Positions 15,946-26,232 are shown, counted from the first letter of the stretch. The stretch is DNA of 64,000 nt from Salinarimonas sp. (GCA_020832565.1 JAFIEI010000007.1:40318-104317); one strand, 5' to 3'. The notes: generated from the sequence alone by a model not told the origin. Numbers and translations: made by a program.

Positions 15946-17652
15946 TTGAGTGCGGGCACCGATCGCTGGCGCATTTACGGGCTGGCCCTGCATGAAGCGG
16001 GGCGTGCCCTGCGCGATGGTGCGCGGCGCATGCTCGGCATCGGTGCCGTGCGCAAGCGCGTGCCCGAGCGTCTCCTGATTGTCCCACCGGATCTGCGCAC
16101 TTCCGATGCCACCATCGCCAACGACATCTATGCCGGCTCCTTCGTCTTCGGCGGGCGGGCGGTCACGACCGGCGGGCGCTCGCCTTTCGGGCTGACGCCG
16201 CCGTCACGACACTGGGCCGAGATCCTCTACGGTTTCGGCTGGCTGCGGCATTTGCGGGCTGCGGATACGGCGCTGGCACGGGCCAATGCGCGCGCACTCG
16301 TGGGTGAATTCCTCGCGCGTCAGCCGGATGCGACGGCGCGCGCGACGGAAGTCACGGCGCGCCGCGTGATCGCCTTCCTCAGCCAATCGCCGCTGATCCT
16401 CGACGGCGCGGACCACGCCTTCTACCACAAGCTGATGCGTGCGCTGGGGCGGGATCTGCGCCGCCTGCAGCGGGCCATGGCGTCCCAGCCCCGCCCCCTC
16501 GCCCGGTTGCAGGCCGCGGTGGCGGTCACCTATGCCGGGCTCAGCCTCGAGGGTTTCGAGGGCATCGCCCGACGTGCCTCGCGCATTCTCGCCCGCGAAC
16601 TCGATGCGCAGATCCTCCCCGATGGCGGCCATGTCGGGCGCAACCCCAAGACCGTGCTCGAATTGTTGCTCGATCTCCTCCCGCTCAAGCAGGTTTATCT
16701 CGCACGCGGCATAGAGCCGCCGGCGGAGCTGTTGCAGGCGCTCGACCGGATTCCGCCGCTCCTGCGCCTGATGCGCCATGGTGACGGAACGCTCGCCCTG
16801 TTCAACGGCATGGGCTCGACCCCGGTCGACCATCTCACCACGCTGCTGTTCTACGACGAAGCGCGAGGCAGCCCCCTGCAGCGCGCGCTCGTCTCCGGTT
16901 TCGAGCGAATCGCCGCGCGCGATGCGCTGCTGATCGCCGATACCGGCGCTGCGCCGCCACCCGTCCATGCGGCGGAGGCCGGGGCGGGGCCGGGCGCGTT
17001 CGAATTCTCCGTGCGTGGCCAGCGCATGATCGTCAATTGCGGCGCGCCGCGCGGGCGCGACGATCCGATCGCCATGCTCGCGCGCAGCACCGCTGCACAT
17101 AGTACGCTGGGCCTTGCCGATACCGCCTGCGCGCAGTTTCTCACCGAATCCGGCTGGTTCGGGCGCCGGCTCGTGGCGCGCTGGCTGATCAGGCGCCTCG
17201 GCCCCGTCATGCTGCGCGGGCCGCAAAATGTCTCCGTGGAGCGCCCCAGCCCCTTGCGTCTGCGCATGCATCACGACGGCTATGCCGCCGCCTTCGGCGT
17301 GACGCACGAACGGCGTCTGACACTGGCGCCCGAGGGTGACGTTCTCGAAGGCGAGGACCGGCTCGAAGGCACCTTTGCCGGCACGCCGGATGCCCGTGCC
17401 GAGATCCGCTTCCATCTGCATCCCGCGATTCGCGCGAGTCTGGCCCAGGGCGGGCGCATCGCCATGCTGGTCCTGCCGGACGGGGAGGCCTGGCAGGTCC
17501 GCGCGCCGGGGCTCACATTCACCCTCGAGGAGAGCATCTTCCTCGCCGCGACCGACGGCGCGCGCAAGAGCGAGCAACTGGTCCTGCGCTTTCCGGCAGC
17601 GGGTGCCGCTCCCGTGCAATGGCGCTTCGAGCGGCTCACCGGGGCGCGTTGA
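15946..17652 (+). CDS. Heparinase II/III family protein
   Basis: 568 residues, length and layout typical of the family. The N-terminal alpha/alpha-toroid region contains FVFGGRAVTTGGRSPFGLTP, WLRHLRAA and the conserved LDAQILPDGGHVGRNPKT segment that includes catalytic-type residues. The C-terminal beta-sheet domain contains RMIVNCGAPRG, AAHSTLGLADT and the late MHHDGYAAAFGVTHERRL. No signal peptide is evident. Family members cleave acidic polysaccharides; a role in a cell-wall or surface polysaccharide is likely but unproven. The TTG start is chosen because GGGTGGGGG lies at the right distance and no ATG or GTG is near. Confidence 0.8.
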   Translation: MSAGTDRWRIYGLALHEAGRALRDGARRMLGIGAVRKRVPERLLIVPPDLRTSDATIANDIYAGSFVFGGRAVTTGGRSPFGLTPPSRHWAEILYGFGWLRHLRAADTALARANARALVGEFLARQPDATARATEVTARRVIAFLSQSPLILDGADHAFYHKLMRALGRDLRRLQRAMASQPRPLARLQAAVAVTYAGLSLEGFEGIARRASRILARELDAQILPDGGHVGRNPKTVLELLLDLLPLKQVYLARGIEPPAELLQALDRIPPLLRLMRHGDGTLALFNGMGSTPVDHLTTLLFYDEARGSPLQRALVSGFERIAARDALLIADTGAAPPPVHAAEAGAGPGAFEFSVRGQRMIVNCGAPRGRDDPIAMLARSTAAHSTLGLADTACAQFLTESGWFGRRLVARWLIRRLGPVMLRGPQNVSVERPSPLRLRMHHDGYAAAFGVTHERRLTLAPEGDVLEGEDRLEGTFAGTPDARAEIRFHLHPAIRASLAQGGRIAMLVLPDGEAWQVRAPGLTFTLEESIFLAATDGARKSEQLVLRFPAAGAAPVQWRFERLTGAR

Positions 17653-17724
17653 CACCCTGCCGACGCGATTGCGCTTGAAAAGCGTGGCGCGGCCAGCTAT
17701 ATCCCTCCCGTCAGCTCTGGTTGC

Positions 17725-17802
17725 GATGCACTGCATCGTATGTCGGGAGTGGGCCCCACCGGGTCCGCTCCTTAAATTTTTGGACCGTCGAGATCCCGGT
17801 CC
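17725..17802 (+). promoter_or_regulatory. Attenuator-like leader of the rimP-nusA-infB operon
   Basis: A GATGCA/TGCATC palindrome (17725-17737) comes first. A 10-bp hairpin GGAGTGGGCC/GGTCCGCTCC (17746-17771) is followed by TTAAATTTTT, which looks like an intrinsic terminator. A second stem GGACCG/CGGTCC (17782-17802) lies downstream, and its 5' arm can also pair with GGTCC of the first, giving mutually exclusive folds. It sits 46 bp before the rimP ATG. Confidence 0.5.
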
Positions 17803-17847
17803 CGAAGCGACGCGATGCACCTCCCGCCGGACGAAACGGATTGAGTG

Positions 17848-18519
17848 ATGTCGAGCGCGAACGAACAGCGTCTTGTGAAGGAATCGGGTGTCGCCGCACG
17901 TGTTGCGGCGATCGTCGAGCCCGTGATCGAGGATCTGGGCTATCGCCTGGTGCGTGTGCGCGTCACCGGCACGAACGGCTGCACGGTCCAGATCATGGCC
18001 GAACGCCCGGACGGCACCATGAACGTGGCTGATTGCGAGACCGTGAGCCACGCGGTTTCTCCGGCTCTCGACGTGGACGATCCGATCGATCGGGCGTATC
18101 ATCTCGAAGTGTCTTCGCCGGGAATCGACCGCCCGCTGGTGCGTCCCGAGGATTTCATTCGCTGGGCCGGATACGAGGCGAAGATCGAAATGGCCGTGCC
18201 GATCGCGGGCCGCAAGCGTTATCGCGGCGTGATCGAGGGGGCCGAGGGCGCCACCGCGCTCGTTCGCCTGCCCGATGCGCCGGATGGGATCGACCCGCTC
18301 GCGCGGCTGCCGATCGGTGATATCGGCGAGGCGCGGCTGGTCCTGACGGATGATCTGATTCGCGAATCGCTGCGCCGGGGCACGGCCCCGACCGCCGATG
18401 ACGCGGACGAAACGGAAGAATTCGAAGCCGGCGACGATGACGGCTCCGAGGCGGGTGATGCGGCGCAGGCGCCGGATCGCCCCCATAACGACAACGCCAG
18501 CAAGTCCACGAAGGAGTGA
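17848..18519 (+). CDS. rimP: Ribosome maturation factor RimP
   Basis: 223 residues. RimP helps assembly of the 30S subunit. The N-terminal domain shows [44 protein letters not shown] spacing and [19 protein letters not shown], the family signature. The C-terminal SH3-like domain runs from about residue 105 to 170. The last 45 residues form an acidic low-complexity tail ([17 protein letters not shown]), longer than in gamma-proteobacterial RimP. ATG 17848 is used; a GTG three bases upstream is possible. First gene of the rimP-nusA-ylxR-infB unit; nusA starts 5 bp after its stop. Confidence 0.93.
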   Translation: MSSANEQRLVKESGVAARVAAIVEPVIEDLGYRLVRVRVTGTNGCTVQIMAERPDGTMNVADCETVSHAVSPALDVDDPIDRAYHLEVSSPGIDRPLVRPEDFIRWAGYEAKIEMAVPIAGRKRYRGVIEGAEGATALVRLPDAPDGIDPLARLPIGDIGEARLVLTDDLIRESLRRGTAPTADDADETEEFEAGDDDGSEAGDAAQAPDRPHNDNASKSTKE

Positions 18520-18524
18520 CCTCG

Positions 18525-20216
18525 ATGGCCATCAGTGCCAACAGGCTTGAACTTCTGCAGATCGCCGATGCGGTCGCGCGTGAAAAGGTCATCGACCGTC
18601 AGATCGTGCTCGCCGCCATGGAAGACGCGATCCAGAAGGCCGCCCGCGCCCGCTACGGCAGCGAGACCGAGGTGCGCGCCGAGATCAATCCGCGTACCGG
18701 CGAGATCGCCCTGTCGCGCCTGCTCCAGGTGGTCGAGGAGGTCGATAATCCGGCCATCGAGATCTCGCTGGAGGATGCCCGTCACCGCAATCCCGGGGCG
18801 CTGATCGGCGACTTCATCGCCGAGACCCTGCCGCCCTTCGATTTCGGGCGCATCTCGGCGCAATCGGCCAAGCAGGTCATCGTGCAGAAAGTGCGCGATG
18901 CCGAGCGCGACCGCCAGTTCGAGGAATTCAAGGATCGCGTCGGCGAGATCATCAACGGCCAGGTCAAGCGCGTCGAATACGGCAACGTCATCGTCGATCT
19001 CGGTCGTGCCGAGGCGATCGTGCGCCGCGACGACCTGATCCCGCGCGAGACCTTCCGCCCGGGCGATCGCATCCGCGCCTATCTCTACGACGTGCGCCGC
19101 GAGACGCGTGGGCCGCAGATCTTCCTGTCGCGCACGCATCCGCAATTCATGGCCAAGCTGTTCGGCCAGGAAGTCCCCGAGATCTACGACAATGTCGTGA
19201 CCATCAAGGCGGTGGCCCGTGATCCGGGTTCGCGCGCCAAGATCGCCGTGATCTCGCGCGATTCCTCCATCGATCCGGTCGGTGCCTGCGTCGGTATGCG
19301 CGGCTCTCGCGTGCAGGCGGTCGTCGGCGAGTTGCAGGGCGAGAAGATCGACATCATCCCCTGGTCGGAGGACGAGGCCACCTTCATCGTCAACGCGCTG
19401 CAGCCGGCCGAGGTGGTCAAGGTCGTGCTCGACGAGGACAGCGAGCGCATCGAGGTGGTCGTCCCCGACGAGCAGCTCTCGCTCGCGATCGGCCGCCGCG
19501 GCCAGAACGTGCGGCTGGCTTCCCAGCTCACGGGCTGGGATATCGACATCCTCACCGAAGCCGAGGAATCCGAGCGTCGTCAGAAGGAATTCAACGAGCG
19601 CTCCGAACTGTTCATGGCTGCGCTCGATGTCGATGAGGTGGTCGGCCAGCTGCTCGCCTCCGAGGGTTTCCGCTCGATCGAGGAAATCGCCTATGTCGAA
19701 ATCGACGAGGTGGCCAATATCGAGGGTTTCGACGAGGAGACCGCCCAGGAGATCCAGACCCGTGCGCGCGAATATCTCGAGCGTATCGAGGAAGAGAACG
19801 ACGCCAAACGCCGCGAGCTCGGTGTCACCGACGAATTGCTGGAGGTTGCCGGCCTGACTTCGGCGATGCTGGTGGCGCTCGGCGAGAACGACGTGAAGAC
19901 GATGGAGGATTTCGCCGGCTGTGCCACGGATGATCTCGTCGGCTACACGGAAGGCCGTGGCGCCGAGGCCGTACGCCATGCCGGTTTCCTCGACGGTTTC
20001 GACGTGTCGCGCGCCGATGCCGAAGCCATGATCATGGATGCGCGCATCCGTGCCGGCTGGATCGAGGCGCCCGTCGAGGAAGAAGAGGCGGTCGAGGGCG
20101 AAGTAGACTCGGAAGCGATGACGGATGCGGCCGAGACGGCGGCAGACGAAACGGTTTTCCAGGCCGGTGAGCAAGCCGGTGATCAGGCCGGTGAGAATTT
20201 GGAAACGGACCGGTGA
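18525..20216 (+). CDS. nusA: Transcription termination/antitermination factor NusA
   Basis: 563 residues. NusA binds RNA polymerase and nascent RNA, affecting pausing, termination and antitermination. Domains in order: N-terminal RNAP-binding domain 1-130; S1 domain about 137-203 ([21 protein letters not shown]); KH1 with GMRGSRV at 257-263; KH2 with GRRGQNV at 323-329; two C-terminal helical AR repeats about 365-505 ([31 protein letters not shown]); and an acidic tail that varies in length between species. AAGGAG, inside the rimP stop region, precedes ATG 18525. Confidence 0.95.
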   Translation: MAISANRLELLQIADAVAREKVIDRQIVLAAMEDAIQKAARARYGSETEVRAEINPRTGEIALSRLLQVVEEVDNPAIEISLEDARHRNPGALIGDFIAETLPPFDFGRISAQSAKQVIVQKVRDAERDRQFEEFKDRVGEIINGQVKRVEYGNVIVDLGRAEAIVRRDDLIPRETFRPGDRIRAYLYDVRRETRGPQIFLSRTHPQFMAKLFGQEVPEIYDNVVTIKAVARDPGSRAKIAVISRDSSIDPVGACVGMRGSRVQAVVGELQGEKIDIIPWSEDEATFIVNALQPAEVVKVVLDEDSERIEVVVPDEQLSLAIGRRGQNVRLASQLTGWDIDILTEAEESERRQKEFNERSELFMAALDVDEVVGQLLASEGFRSIEEIAYVEIDEVANIEGFDEETAQEIQTRAREYLERIEEENDAKRRELGVTDELLEVAGLTSAMLVALGENDVKTMEDFAGCATDDLVGYTEGRGAEAVRHAGFLDGFDVSRADAEAMIMDARIRAGWIEAPVEEEEAVEGEVDSEAMTDAAETAADETVFQAGEQAGDQAGENLETDR

Positions 20217-20286
20217 ACGGGCCCTTTCGGGCCTTTCCGGTCACCATGACCAGAGACCGCCGGGAGGCGGTGAAGGAGGTTGGCGC

Positions 20287-20949
20287 GTGCCGCGTCGGGA
20301 ACAACGACGAACCTGTATCGCCACCCGCGAGGTGCGCGAACCCGACGAGCTCATCCGTTTCGCGGTGAGCCCGCAGGGCGAAGTCGTTCCCGATCTCAAG
20401 CAGCGCCTGCCCGGTCGCGGCGCCTGGGTCAGCGCCCGGCGCGATGCGGTCGAGGCGGCCTTGCAGCGCAAGGCCTTTGCCCGCGCCTTCAAGGCTTCGG
20501 TGAATGCACCGGCGAATCTCGCCGATCGCATCGAGGCCGATCTTCTGATCGATCTGCGCCAGGCTCTTGCTCTGGCCAACAAGGCCGGAAACGTGGTCTC
20601 GGGCTTCCACAAGGTGGAGGGCGCGATTGCTTCCGGTGATATCGTGGCGTTGATCCATGCGGCGGAAGCCGCAGCGGATGGGCGCCGCAAAATCGCACAG
20701 GCGCTGCGACGGTGCCTCGGTGACGGTGCGGAAATGATCCCAGTGATCGATTTTCTCTCCGGCGACGATTTGGATTTGGCTTTGGGCCGGTCTCGTGTGA
20801 TACATGCAGCCCTCGTCGCGGGCGCTGGAAGCCGAGGCTTCCTCGAGCGCTGGCGGCGGCTATGCGTGTTTCGCGGATCCATCGCCATGGCGGACGCTCC
20901 TCATGAGGAGGAGCGCAGCCTTGATGATAACGAACCCGCAGGATTGTGA
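20287..20949 (+). CDS. ylxR: RNA-binding protein YlxR fused to L7Ae-like domain (DUF448)
   Basis: 220 residues. The N-terminal YlxR domain has [19 protein letters not shown] and the conserved [17 protein letters not shown]. The second half is L7Ae/L30e-like ([36 protein letters not shown]), a fusion normal in alphaproteobacteria. It probably binds RNA or ribonucleoproteins; the role is not well defined. GTG 20287 is chosen because AAGGAGG lies seven bases upstream; the open frame begins earlier, inside nusA, and is not coding there. A small GGCCC/GGGCC hairpin lies between nusA and this gene. Its stop overlaps the possible GTG start of infB. Confidence 0.88.
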   Translation: MPRREQRRTCIATREVREPDELIRFAVSPQGEVVPDLKQRLPGRGAWVSARRDAVEAALQRKAFARAFKASVNAPANLADRIEADLLIDLRQALALANKAGNVVSGFHKVEGAIASGDIVALIHAAEAAADGRRKIAQALRRCLGDGAEMIPVIDFLSGDDLDLALGRSRVIHAALVAGAGSRGFLERWRRLCVFRGSIAMADAPHEEERSLDDNEPAGL

Positions 20950-20954
20950 GCGGA

Positions 20955-23786
20955 ATGTCTGATACGAATAACCCGGGCGACAAGACTCTTCAGGTTTCGT
21001 CCTCCAAGACCCTGACCCTCAAGCGCCGTGGCGAGCAAGGAACGGTTCGCCAGAGCTTCTCCCATGGCCGCACCAAGCAGGTCGTGGTCGAAAAGGTGAA
21101 GCGGCGGAGCGTCGGCCCCGGCGAGACGGCCAAGGATGCGTCGAAGGATGCACCGAAGGAGGCGGCCAAGGCGGCTGCGCCCGGTGCTTCTGCGACGAAG
21201 CCGGTTTCCTCGCGCGAATCCGCTGCCCCCCGCCAGCCTGCCCGTCCCGGACGCGGCGGTGGCGTCGTCCTGCGCACGCTGAGCGAGAGCGAGATCGATG
21301 CCCGTGCGGCAGCGCTCGCCGATGCCAAGCGCCGCGAGGAAGAGGAGCGCCAGCGCCGCGAGGCCGAAGAGCGTGCCCGCATCGAAGCCGAGGCTCGCGC
21401 CAAGGCGGAGGCGGAAGCCGCACGCAAGGCCGAAGAGGAAGAGCGCCAGCGCCGCGAGGCCGAGGCCGCCGACGGCGCCAAGCAGAGCGCTGCAGCCGAT
21501 GTCGCCGACAAGTCTGCAGCCAAGGTTGCAGCCAAGGTTGCAGCCAAGCCTGCCGACACGAGTGCAGCCGAAGCCGAGACGGCCAAGGCCGACGAACCGG
21601 CATCGCTCGAAGCGGCTCCGTCCGCGCGTCCCCTGCGCGACATGCGCAAGCCGCCGAGCCTCGACGATCTCGCAAAGCCTGAACCGCCCCCCGAGAAGCC
21701 GGCCGAGAAGGCTGCCGAAGCAAAGGCCGACAAGCCCGAGGACAGCGGCAAGGCCGCAGCACGTCCCGCCGCCAAGGCGCCGCCGTCGCGTGCCCGCGCT
21801 GCGGAAGAAGACGATGCGCCGCGTGGTGGCCGCAAGGGTGCCGCGAAGGTGCCGGCTCCGCCGAAGGCTCCCAAGGGGGCCGGCGACGATCGCCGTCGCG
21901 GTCGCCTGACCGTGACCAAGGCGCTTTCCGGTGACGACGAGCGCACGCGTTCGGTCGCCTCTTTCCGCCGGCGCATGCAGCGCCTGACCGGCAAGGGCGC
22001 GTCCGAGCCGAAGGAAAAGATCTCCCGCGAGGTCATCGTCCCCGAGACGATCACCATCCAGGAGCTCGCCAACCGCATGGCCGAGCGCGGCGTCGACGTG
22101 ATCCGCCTGCTGATGAAGCAGGGCGCGATGCACAAGATCACCGACGTGATCGATGCCGATACCGCCCAGCTCGTGGCCGAGGAAATGGGTCACACGGTCA
22201 AGCGCGTGGCGGAATCCGACGTGGAAGAAGGCTTGTTCGACGATGCCGATCCGCCGGAGACGCTGCAGACGCGTCCGCCGGTCGTGACCATCATGGGCCA
22301 TGTCGACCACGGCAAGACCTCGCTGCTCGACGCCATCCGCAAGACCAACGTGGTTTCCGGGGAAGCGGGTGGCATCACCCAGCATATCGGCGCCTATCAG
22401 GTTCCGAGCCCGAGCGGCGGCAAGGTCTCCTTCGTCGACACGCCCGGCCACGCGGCCTTCACCGCGATGCGTGCACGCGGTGCCCAGGTGACGGATATCG
22501 TGGTTCTGGTCGTGGCCGCCGATGACGGCGTCATGCCCCAGACGATCGAGGCGATCAGCCATGCCAAGGCGGCCGGCGTGCCGCTGGTCGTGGCTATCAA
22601 CAAGATCGACAAGCCCGAGGCCGATCCGCAGCGTGTGCGTACCGAATTGCTGCAGCACGACGTGCAGGTCGAATCCATGGGCGGCGAAACGCTCGAATTC
22701 GAAGTCTCGGCCAAGACCCGCGATGGTCTCCCGGCATTGCTCGAAGGCTTGCAGCTCCAGGCCGAGATCCTCGATCTCAAGGCCAATCCGGGCCGGCTCG
22801 CCGAAGGCACCGTCATCGAAGCCAAGCTCGATCGCGGTCGCGGTCCCGTCGCCACCGTGCTCGTCCAGCGCGGTACGCTCAAGACCGGCGATATCGTCGT
22901 CGCGGGCGCCGAATGGGGCCGCGTACGTGCCCTGATCAGCGATACCGGGGACAAGATCGACGAGGCAGGGCCTTCCATGCCGGCGGAGATCCTCGGCTTC
23001 AACGGCACGCCCGAAGCCGGCGACCGCGTCGCGGTCGTCGAGAGCGAGGCGCGTGCCCGCGAGATTACCGAGTATCGTGTCCGCCGCAAGCGCGACTTCC
23101 TGGCCGCGCGCACCGGCGGGACCACCCGCTCGCTCGCGGACATGATGCGCGATCTGAAGGAAGGCGCCGATCGGCAGGAATTCCCGCTCGTCATCAAGGG
23201 TGACGTGCAGGGTTCGGTCGAGGCGATCATCGGCGCGCTGGAAAAGGCCGGCAACGACGAAGTCAGTGCCCGGATCCTGCATGCGGGTGTCGGCGGCATC
23301 ACCGAGTCGGATGTCACCCTGGCGGAAGCCTCGGATGCCATCATCATCGGCTTCAACGTCCGTGCCTTCAAGGAAGCGCGCGAACTCGCCGCCCGCAACG
23401 GTACCGAGATCCGCTACTACAACATCATCTACGATCTCGTGGACGATGTGAAAGCGGCGATGTCGGGCATGCTGGCGCCGACCCTGCGCGAGACGCGTCT
23501 GGGCGAGGCCGAGATCCTGGAAGTCTTCAACGTCTCCAAGGTCGGCAAGGTCGCCGGTTGCCGCGTGCTCGACGGCAATGTCCAGCGCGGCGCCCATGTC
23601 CGCCTGATCCGCGACAACGTCGTGATCCACGAAGGCAAGCTCAGCCAGCTCAAGCGCTTCAAGGACGATGCGCGCGAGGTGGTGGCCGGCCAGGAATGCG
23701 GTATGGCCTTCGAGAATTATCAGGACATGCGCAAGGGCGACGTGATCGAGTGTTACACCGTCGAAGAGGTGAAGCGCTCGCTGTAA
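20955..23786 (+). CDS. infB: Translation initiation factor IF-2
   Basis: 943-residue GTPase that brings initiator tRNA to the ribosome. The N-terminal 360 residues are a low-complexity Ala/Lys/Glu region, including [20 protein letters not shown] and a triple xAAK repeat. They are followed by the IF2-N domain ([20 protein letters not shown]) and the G domain: G1 GHVDHGKT at about 448-455, G3 DTPGHAAF, G4 NKID, then the C-terminal domains with [10 protein letters not shown] and the final [23 protein letters not shown] 20955 is used; a GTG at 20946 overlapping the ylxR stop is possible. Confidence 0.95.
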   Translation: MSDTNNPGDKTLQVSSSKTLTLKRRGEQGTVRQSFSHGRTKQVVVEKVKRRSVGPGETAKDASKDAPKEAAKAAAPGASATKPVSSRESAAPRQPARPGRGGGVVLRTLSESEIDARAAALADAKRREEEERQRREAEERARIEAEARAKAEAEAARKAEEEERQRREAEAADGAKQSAAADVADKSAAKVAAKVAAKPADTSAAEAETAKADEPASLEAAPSARPLRDMRKPPSLDDLAKPEPPPEKPAEKAAEAKADKPEDSGKAAARPAAKAPPSRARAAEEDDAPRGGRKGAAKVPAPPKAPKGAGDDRRRGRLTVTKALSGDDERTRSVASFRRRMQRLTGKGASEPKEKISREVIVPETITIQELANRMAERGVDVIRLLMKQGAMHKITDVIDADTAQLVAEEMGHTVKRVAESDVEEGLFDDADPPETLQTRPPVVTIMGHVDHGKTSLLDAIRKTNVVSGEAGGITQHIGAYQVPSPSGGKVSFVDTPGHAAFTAMRARGAQVTDIVVLVVAADDGVMPQTIEAISHAKAAGVPLVVAINKIDKPEADPQRVRTELLQHDVQVESMGGETLEFEVSAKTRDGLPALLEGLQLQAEILDLKANPGRLAEGTVIEAKLDRGRGPVATVLVQRGTLKTGDIVVAGAEWGRVRALISDTGDKIDEAGPSMPAEILGFNGTPEAGDRVAVVESEARAREITEYRVRRKRDFLAARTGGTTRSLADMMRDLKEGADRQEFPLVIKGDVQGSVEAIIGALEKAGNDEVSARILHAGVGGITESDVTLAEASDAIIIGFNVRAFKEARELAARNGTEIRYYNIIYDLVDDVKAAMSGMLAPTLRETRLGEAEILEVFNVSKVGKVAGCRVLDGNVQRGAHVRLIRDNVVIHEGKLSQLKRFKDDAREVVAGQECGMAFENYQDMRKGDVIECYTVEEVKRSL
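21513..21548 (+). repeat. Three 12-bp tandem repeats in the infB linker
   Basis: Unit (T/G)(C/T)TGCAGCCAAG repeated three times, in frame, encoding [13 protein letters not shown] slippage-prone site inside the variable N-terminal region of IF-2. Confidence 0.75.
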
Positions 23787-23964
23787 GAGCCATGACCCGA
23801 CCGGCGCGAATCGTGCGCCGGCGGGACGACATTCCGGATGCGGCGTCCGAACCGCCGCATCACCGGATCATCGCCGATGGAGCCGTGCGCCATGGCACGG
23901 CCCGCACATGCCGCCGGCATGTGAATCGGCCCGAATGAAACCAGGATCAAGAGCGGAGGCGGTC

Positions 23965-24417
23965 ATGCCGAAGCGTTTCGAATCGCGGGGCCCGACCCAG
24001 CGTCAGCAACGGGTGGCCGAACTCGTCCGTCATGCGTTGGCGGAAGTTCTCCAGCGCGGCGATATCGCCGATGACGTGCTCACGACGCATATCGTGACGG
24101 TGCCGGAAGTGCGCATGTCGCCGGATCTGAAGCTCGCCACCGCCTATGTCATGCCGATGGGCGGGCAGGACGAGAAGACGGTTCTGGCCGCACTCGAGCG
24201 CCACCGCAAACTTCTGCGTGCCGAGGTGGCGCGTCGTGTCAATCTCAAATTCGCACCCGAACTGCGCTTTCGCCGCGACGAGACCTTCGACGAGGCCGAT
24301 CGCATCGACGCGCTGCTGCGCACCGAGGAAGTGCGCCGCGATCTCGATGCATCCGCCGACGACGGCGACGATCCCGATGCGGTCGGCACGCCCGATTCCG
24401 GTGGTGGGCAAGAGTGA
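23965..24417 (+). CDS. rbfA: Ribosome-binding factor A
   Basis: 150 residues, KH-like cold-shock factor that helps mature the 5' end of 16S rRNA in the 30S subunit. The conserved blocks are [40 protein letters not shown] and the [19 protein letters not shown] segment (here [20 protein letters not shown]), then a short acidic tail. GGAGG lies six bases before ATG 23965; the frame continues upstream but without support. It follows infB after 178 bp, so it may have its own promoter, and truB follows after 64 bp. Confidence 0.92.
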   Translation: MPKRFESRGPTQRQQRVAELVRHALAEVLQRGDIADDVLTTHIVTVPEVRMSPDLKLATAYVMPMGGQDEKTVLAALERHRKLLRAEVARRVNLKFAPELRFRRDETFDEADRIDALLRTEEVRRDLDASADDGDDPDAVGTPDSGGGQE

Positions 24418-24481
24418 CCGGCAAAACAGGCAATCAAGACTGACCGCCAACGACGATACCCGCTTCAATCCAGGAACTTCC

Positions 24482-25549
24482 ATGTCCGACGAGACCCCTC
24501 CGCACGCCGACCCCTCCGGTCAGCACCAGGCATCAGGCGATGATGCGCCCACGCGCCCGCGCAACGGCAAGCCGGGAGGCCGGAAGGGTGGCGGGCGCCG
24601 CGGCGGTCGCGGACAGCGCCAGGGCGATCGCCCCAAGCGCCGCGACGTGAACGGCTGGGTGATACTCGACAAGGGTGTGGGCATGACCTCGACCCAGGCG
24701 GTCGGCATGGTCAAGCGTTGCTTCAATGCGAAGAAAGCGGGCCATGCGGGCACCCTCGACCCGCTCGCATCGGGCCTGTTGCCGATCGCGCTTGGCGAGG
24801 CGACCAAGACCGTCCCCTTCGTCATGGACGGGCGCAAGGCCTATGTCTTTACCGTGACCTGGGGTGTGGAGACAGATACCGACGATGCGGAAGGCAATGT
24901 CGTCGATCGCACCGACACGATCCCCGATCGCGCCGATGTCGAGGCGTTGCTGCCGAAATTCACCGGTCTGATCATGCAGACCCCGCCGCAATTTTCCGCC
25001 ATCAAGATCCAGGGCGAGCGCGCCTATGATCTCGCCCGTGAGGGCGAGCAGGTGGCGCTGCAGCCGCGCCCCGTCGAGATCGACCGCCTGACGCTCTTGC
25101 ATCACGCCGAAGGCAAGAGCGTGTTCGAGGCCGAATGCGGCAAGGGCACCTATGTGCGCGCACTCGCCCGAGACATGGGCCGGGAACTCGGCTGCCTTGG
25201 CCATATCACGGCCCTGCGGCGGACCCGTGTGGGACCGTTCACCGAAGAAGATGCCGTCGAACCGGTGGAGATCGAGGCGATGGCCGAGGTGTCGGTCGGG
25301 ACCGAGCCCGTCGATTTCGGCGATCTGATCCTGCCTGTGCAATCGGCCCTCGACGAAGTCGAGGAGGTGCCTGTTTCGCGCGATGCGGCGGCGCGGATAA
25401 TGCGCGGGCAATCGGCGATCCTGCGCGGGCGCGATGCGCCCATCGAAGGCCAGGTCTTCGTTTCGCTGGCGGGGACGCTGGTAGCCGTCGGCGATGTCGA
25501 GAACGGTGAGTTCGTGCCGCACCGGGTGTTTCATCTCGGCGCGTTCTGA
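24482..25549 (+). CDS. truB: tRNA pseudouridine(55) synthase TruB
   Basis: 355 residues. Converts U55 of the tRNA T-loop to pseudouridine. A basic, Gly/Arg-rich N-terminal extension of about 55 residues (GGRKGGGRRGGRGQ) precedes the TruB core: GWVILDKGVGMTSTQAV, then HAGTLDPLASGLLPIALGEA with catalytic Asp93, QTPPQFSAIKIQGERAYDLAR and GTYVRALARDMGRELG. AGGAA precedes the ATG. The operon ends here with a strong terminator; rpsO and pnp, which often follow truB in alphaproteobacteria, are not present. Confidence 0.94.
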   Translation: MSDETPPHADPSGQHQASGDDAPTRPRNGKPGGRKGGGRRGGRGQRQGDRPKRRDVNGWVILDKGVGMTSTQAVGMVKRCFNAKKAGHAGTLDPLASGLLPIALGEATKTVPFVMDGRKAYVFTVTWGVETDTDDAEGNVVDRTDTIPDRADVEALLPKFTGLIMQTPPQFSAIKIQGERAYDLAREGEQVALQPRPVEIDRLTLLHHAEGKSVFEAECGKGTYVRALARDMGRELGCLGHITALRRTRVGPFTEEDAVEPVEIEAMAEVSVGTEPVDFGDLILPVQSALDEVEEVPVSRDAAARIMRGQSAILRGRDAPIEGQVFVSLAGTLVAVGDVENGEFVPHRVFHLGAF

Positions 25550-25579
25550 ACCGGTCATGCGCGCCGCAGGCGCATGAAA

Positions 25580-25608
25580 AGCCCGGCCCGCTAGAGACGG
25601 GCCGGGCT
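25580..25608. terminator. Bidirectional terminator between truB and hsp20
   Basis: 11-bp perfect stem AGCCCGGCCCG/CGGGCCGGGCT with a CTAGAGA loop, between convergent genes. On the minus strand it is followed by TTTTCATGCG. Confidence 0.85.
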
Positions 25609-25633
25609 CAAGGATATGCAGTGCACCGCGCGA

Positions 25634-26110
25634 TTACGCGGCTTCGGCGTCAGCCTTCTGCGCGTCGATGGTGCGCGTGCCGGTCTCGCCGCCGATCGGA
25701 ATCAGGCGCGGCTTCTTGGCTTCGGGGATCTCGCGCACGAGATCGACATGCAGGAGCCCGTTCTCGAGGCTCGCACCACGCACCTGCACGCCGTCGGCGA
25801 GCTGGAAGCGGCGCTCGAAGGAGCGCGCGGCGATGCCCTGATGCAGCAGTTCCGCCTTGCGGGTGGCCTCGGTTTCCTGCTTCGCACCACGGATCGAGAG
25901 CACATGCTCCTTGACCTCGATGGTCAGATCGTCCTGCGTGAACCCGGCCACCGCGACGCTGATGCGGTAGTCGTTCTCGCTGGTGCGCTCGATATTGTAG
26001 GGCGGATAGGTCGGCGCGCTTTCGACGCCTGCGAACTGGTCGAGCGCGGAAAACAGCCGGTCGAAACCGACGGTGTTACGATAGAGCGGGGACAGATCGA
26101 ATTGTCTCAT
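25634..26110 (-). CDS. Small heat-shock protein of the Hsp20/IbpA type
   Basis: 158-residue ATP-independent holdase. The alpha-crystallin domain spans about residues 35-130 (YNIERTSENDYRISVAVAGF, LTIEVKEHVLSIRG, RRFQLADGVQVRGASLENGLL with the closing beta strand). The N-terminus MRQFDLSPLYRNTVGFDRLF is the class A (IbpA-like) rhizobial form. The C-terminal KKPRLIPI supplies the IxI-like motif for oligomer contacts. It sits behind an RpoH-like promoter and a three-hairpin leader that hides the GGAG, so control by temperature at both transcription and translation is likely. Monocistronic. Confidence 0.9.
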   Translation of the reverse strand: MRQFDLSPLYRNTVGFDRLFSALDQFAGVESAPTYPPYNIERTSENDYRISVAVAGFTQDDLTIEVKEHVLSIRGAKQETEATRKAELLHQGIAARSFERRFQLADGVQVRGASLENGLLHVDLVREIPEAKKPRLIPIGGETGTRTIDAQKADAEAA

Positions 26111-26111
26111 G

Positions 26112-26197
26112 GCACATTCTCCTCGAGCAACATGCGTTGGGTGATCCGCCGAATGGCCGGATCGATTGTCAGCGCCGCCGTCATGGCCGACGCTGAC
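26112..26197 (-). ncRNA. ROSE-like RNA thermometer in the hsp20 leader
   Basis: Three consecutive hairpins as read on the minus strand: GTCAGCGTCG/CGGCGCTGAC (26197-26168), GATCCG/CGGATC (26163-26143), and the start-proximal stem GCATGTT-G-CTC / GAGAATGTGC (26135-26112). The last stem places a UUGCU motif with a bulged G opposite the GGAG Shine-Dalgarno. That UUGCU/bulged-G arrangement and position are the defining features of ROSE elements of rhizobial small heat-shock genes. The first hairpin starts at the predicted transcription start. Confidence 0.75.
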
Positions 26198-26201
26198 TTC
26201 G

Positions 26202-26232
26202 AGGTGGGAAGTGAAATTGCGGTTTTCAAGGG
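26202..26232 (-). promoter_or_regulatory. RpoH (sigma-32)-like promoter of hsp20
   Basis: On the minus strand CCCTTGAA, 16-bp spacer, CCCACCT; close to the RpoH consensus CTTGAA-N16-CCCCAT. It predicts a start near 26195, exactly at the first leader hairpin. Confidence 0.6.

Noticed and set aside
16204..18486. 760-residue minus-strand frame over the heparinase and rimP genes
   Set aside because: It mirrors codons of the real genes; its translation is Arg/His/Gln-rich and has no domain.
20901..23630. 909-residue minus-strand frame opposite infB
   Set aside because: Antisense of a highly conserved gene; composition is a codon-complement artefact of GC-rich coding DNA.
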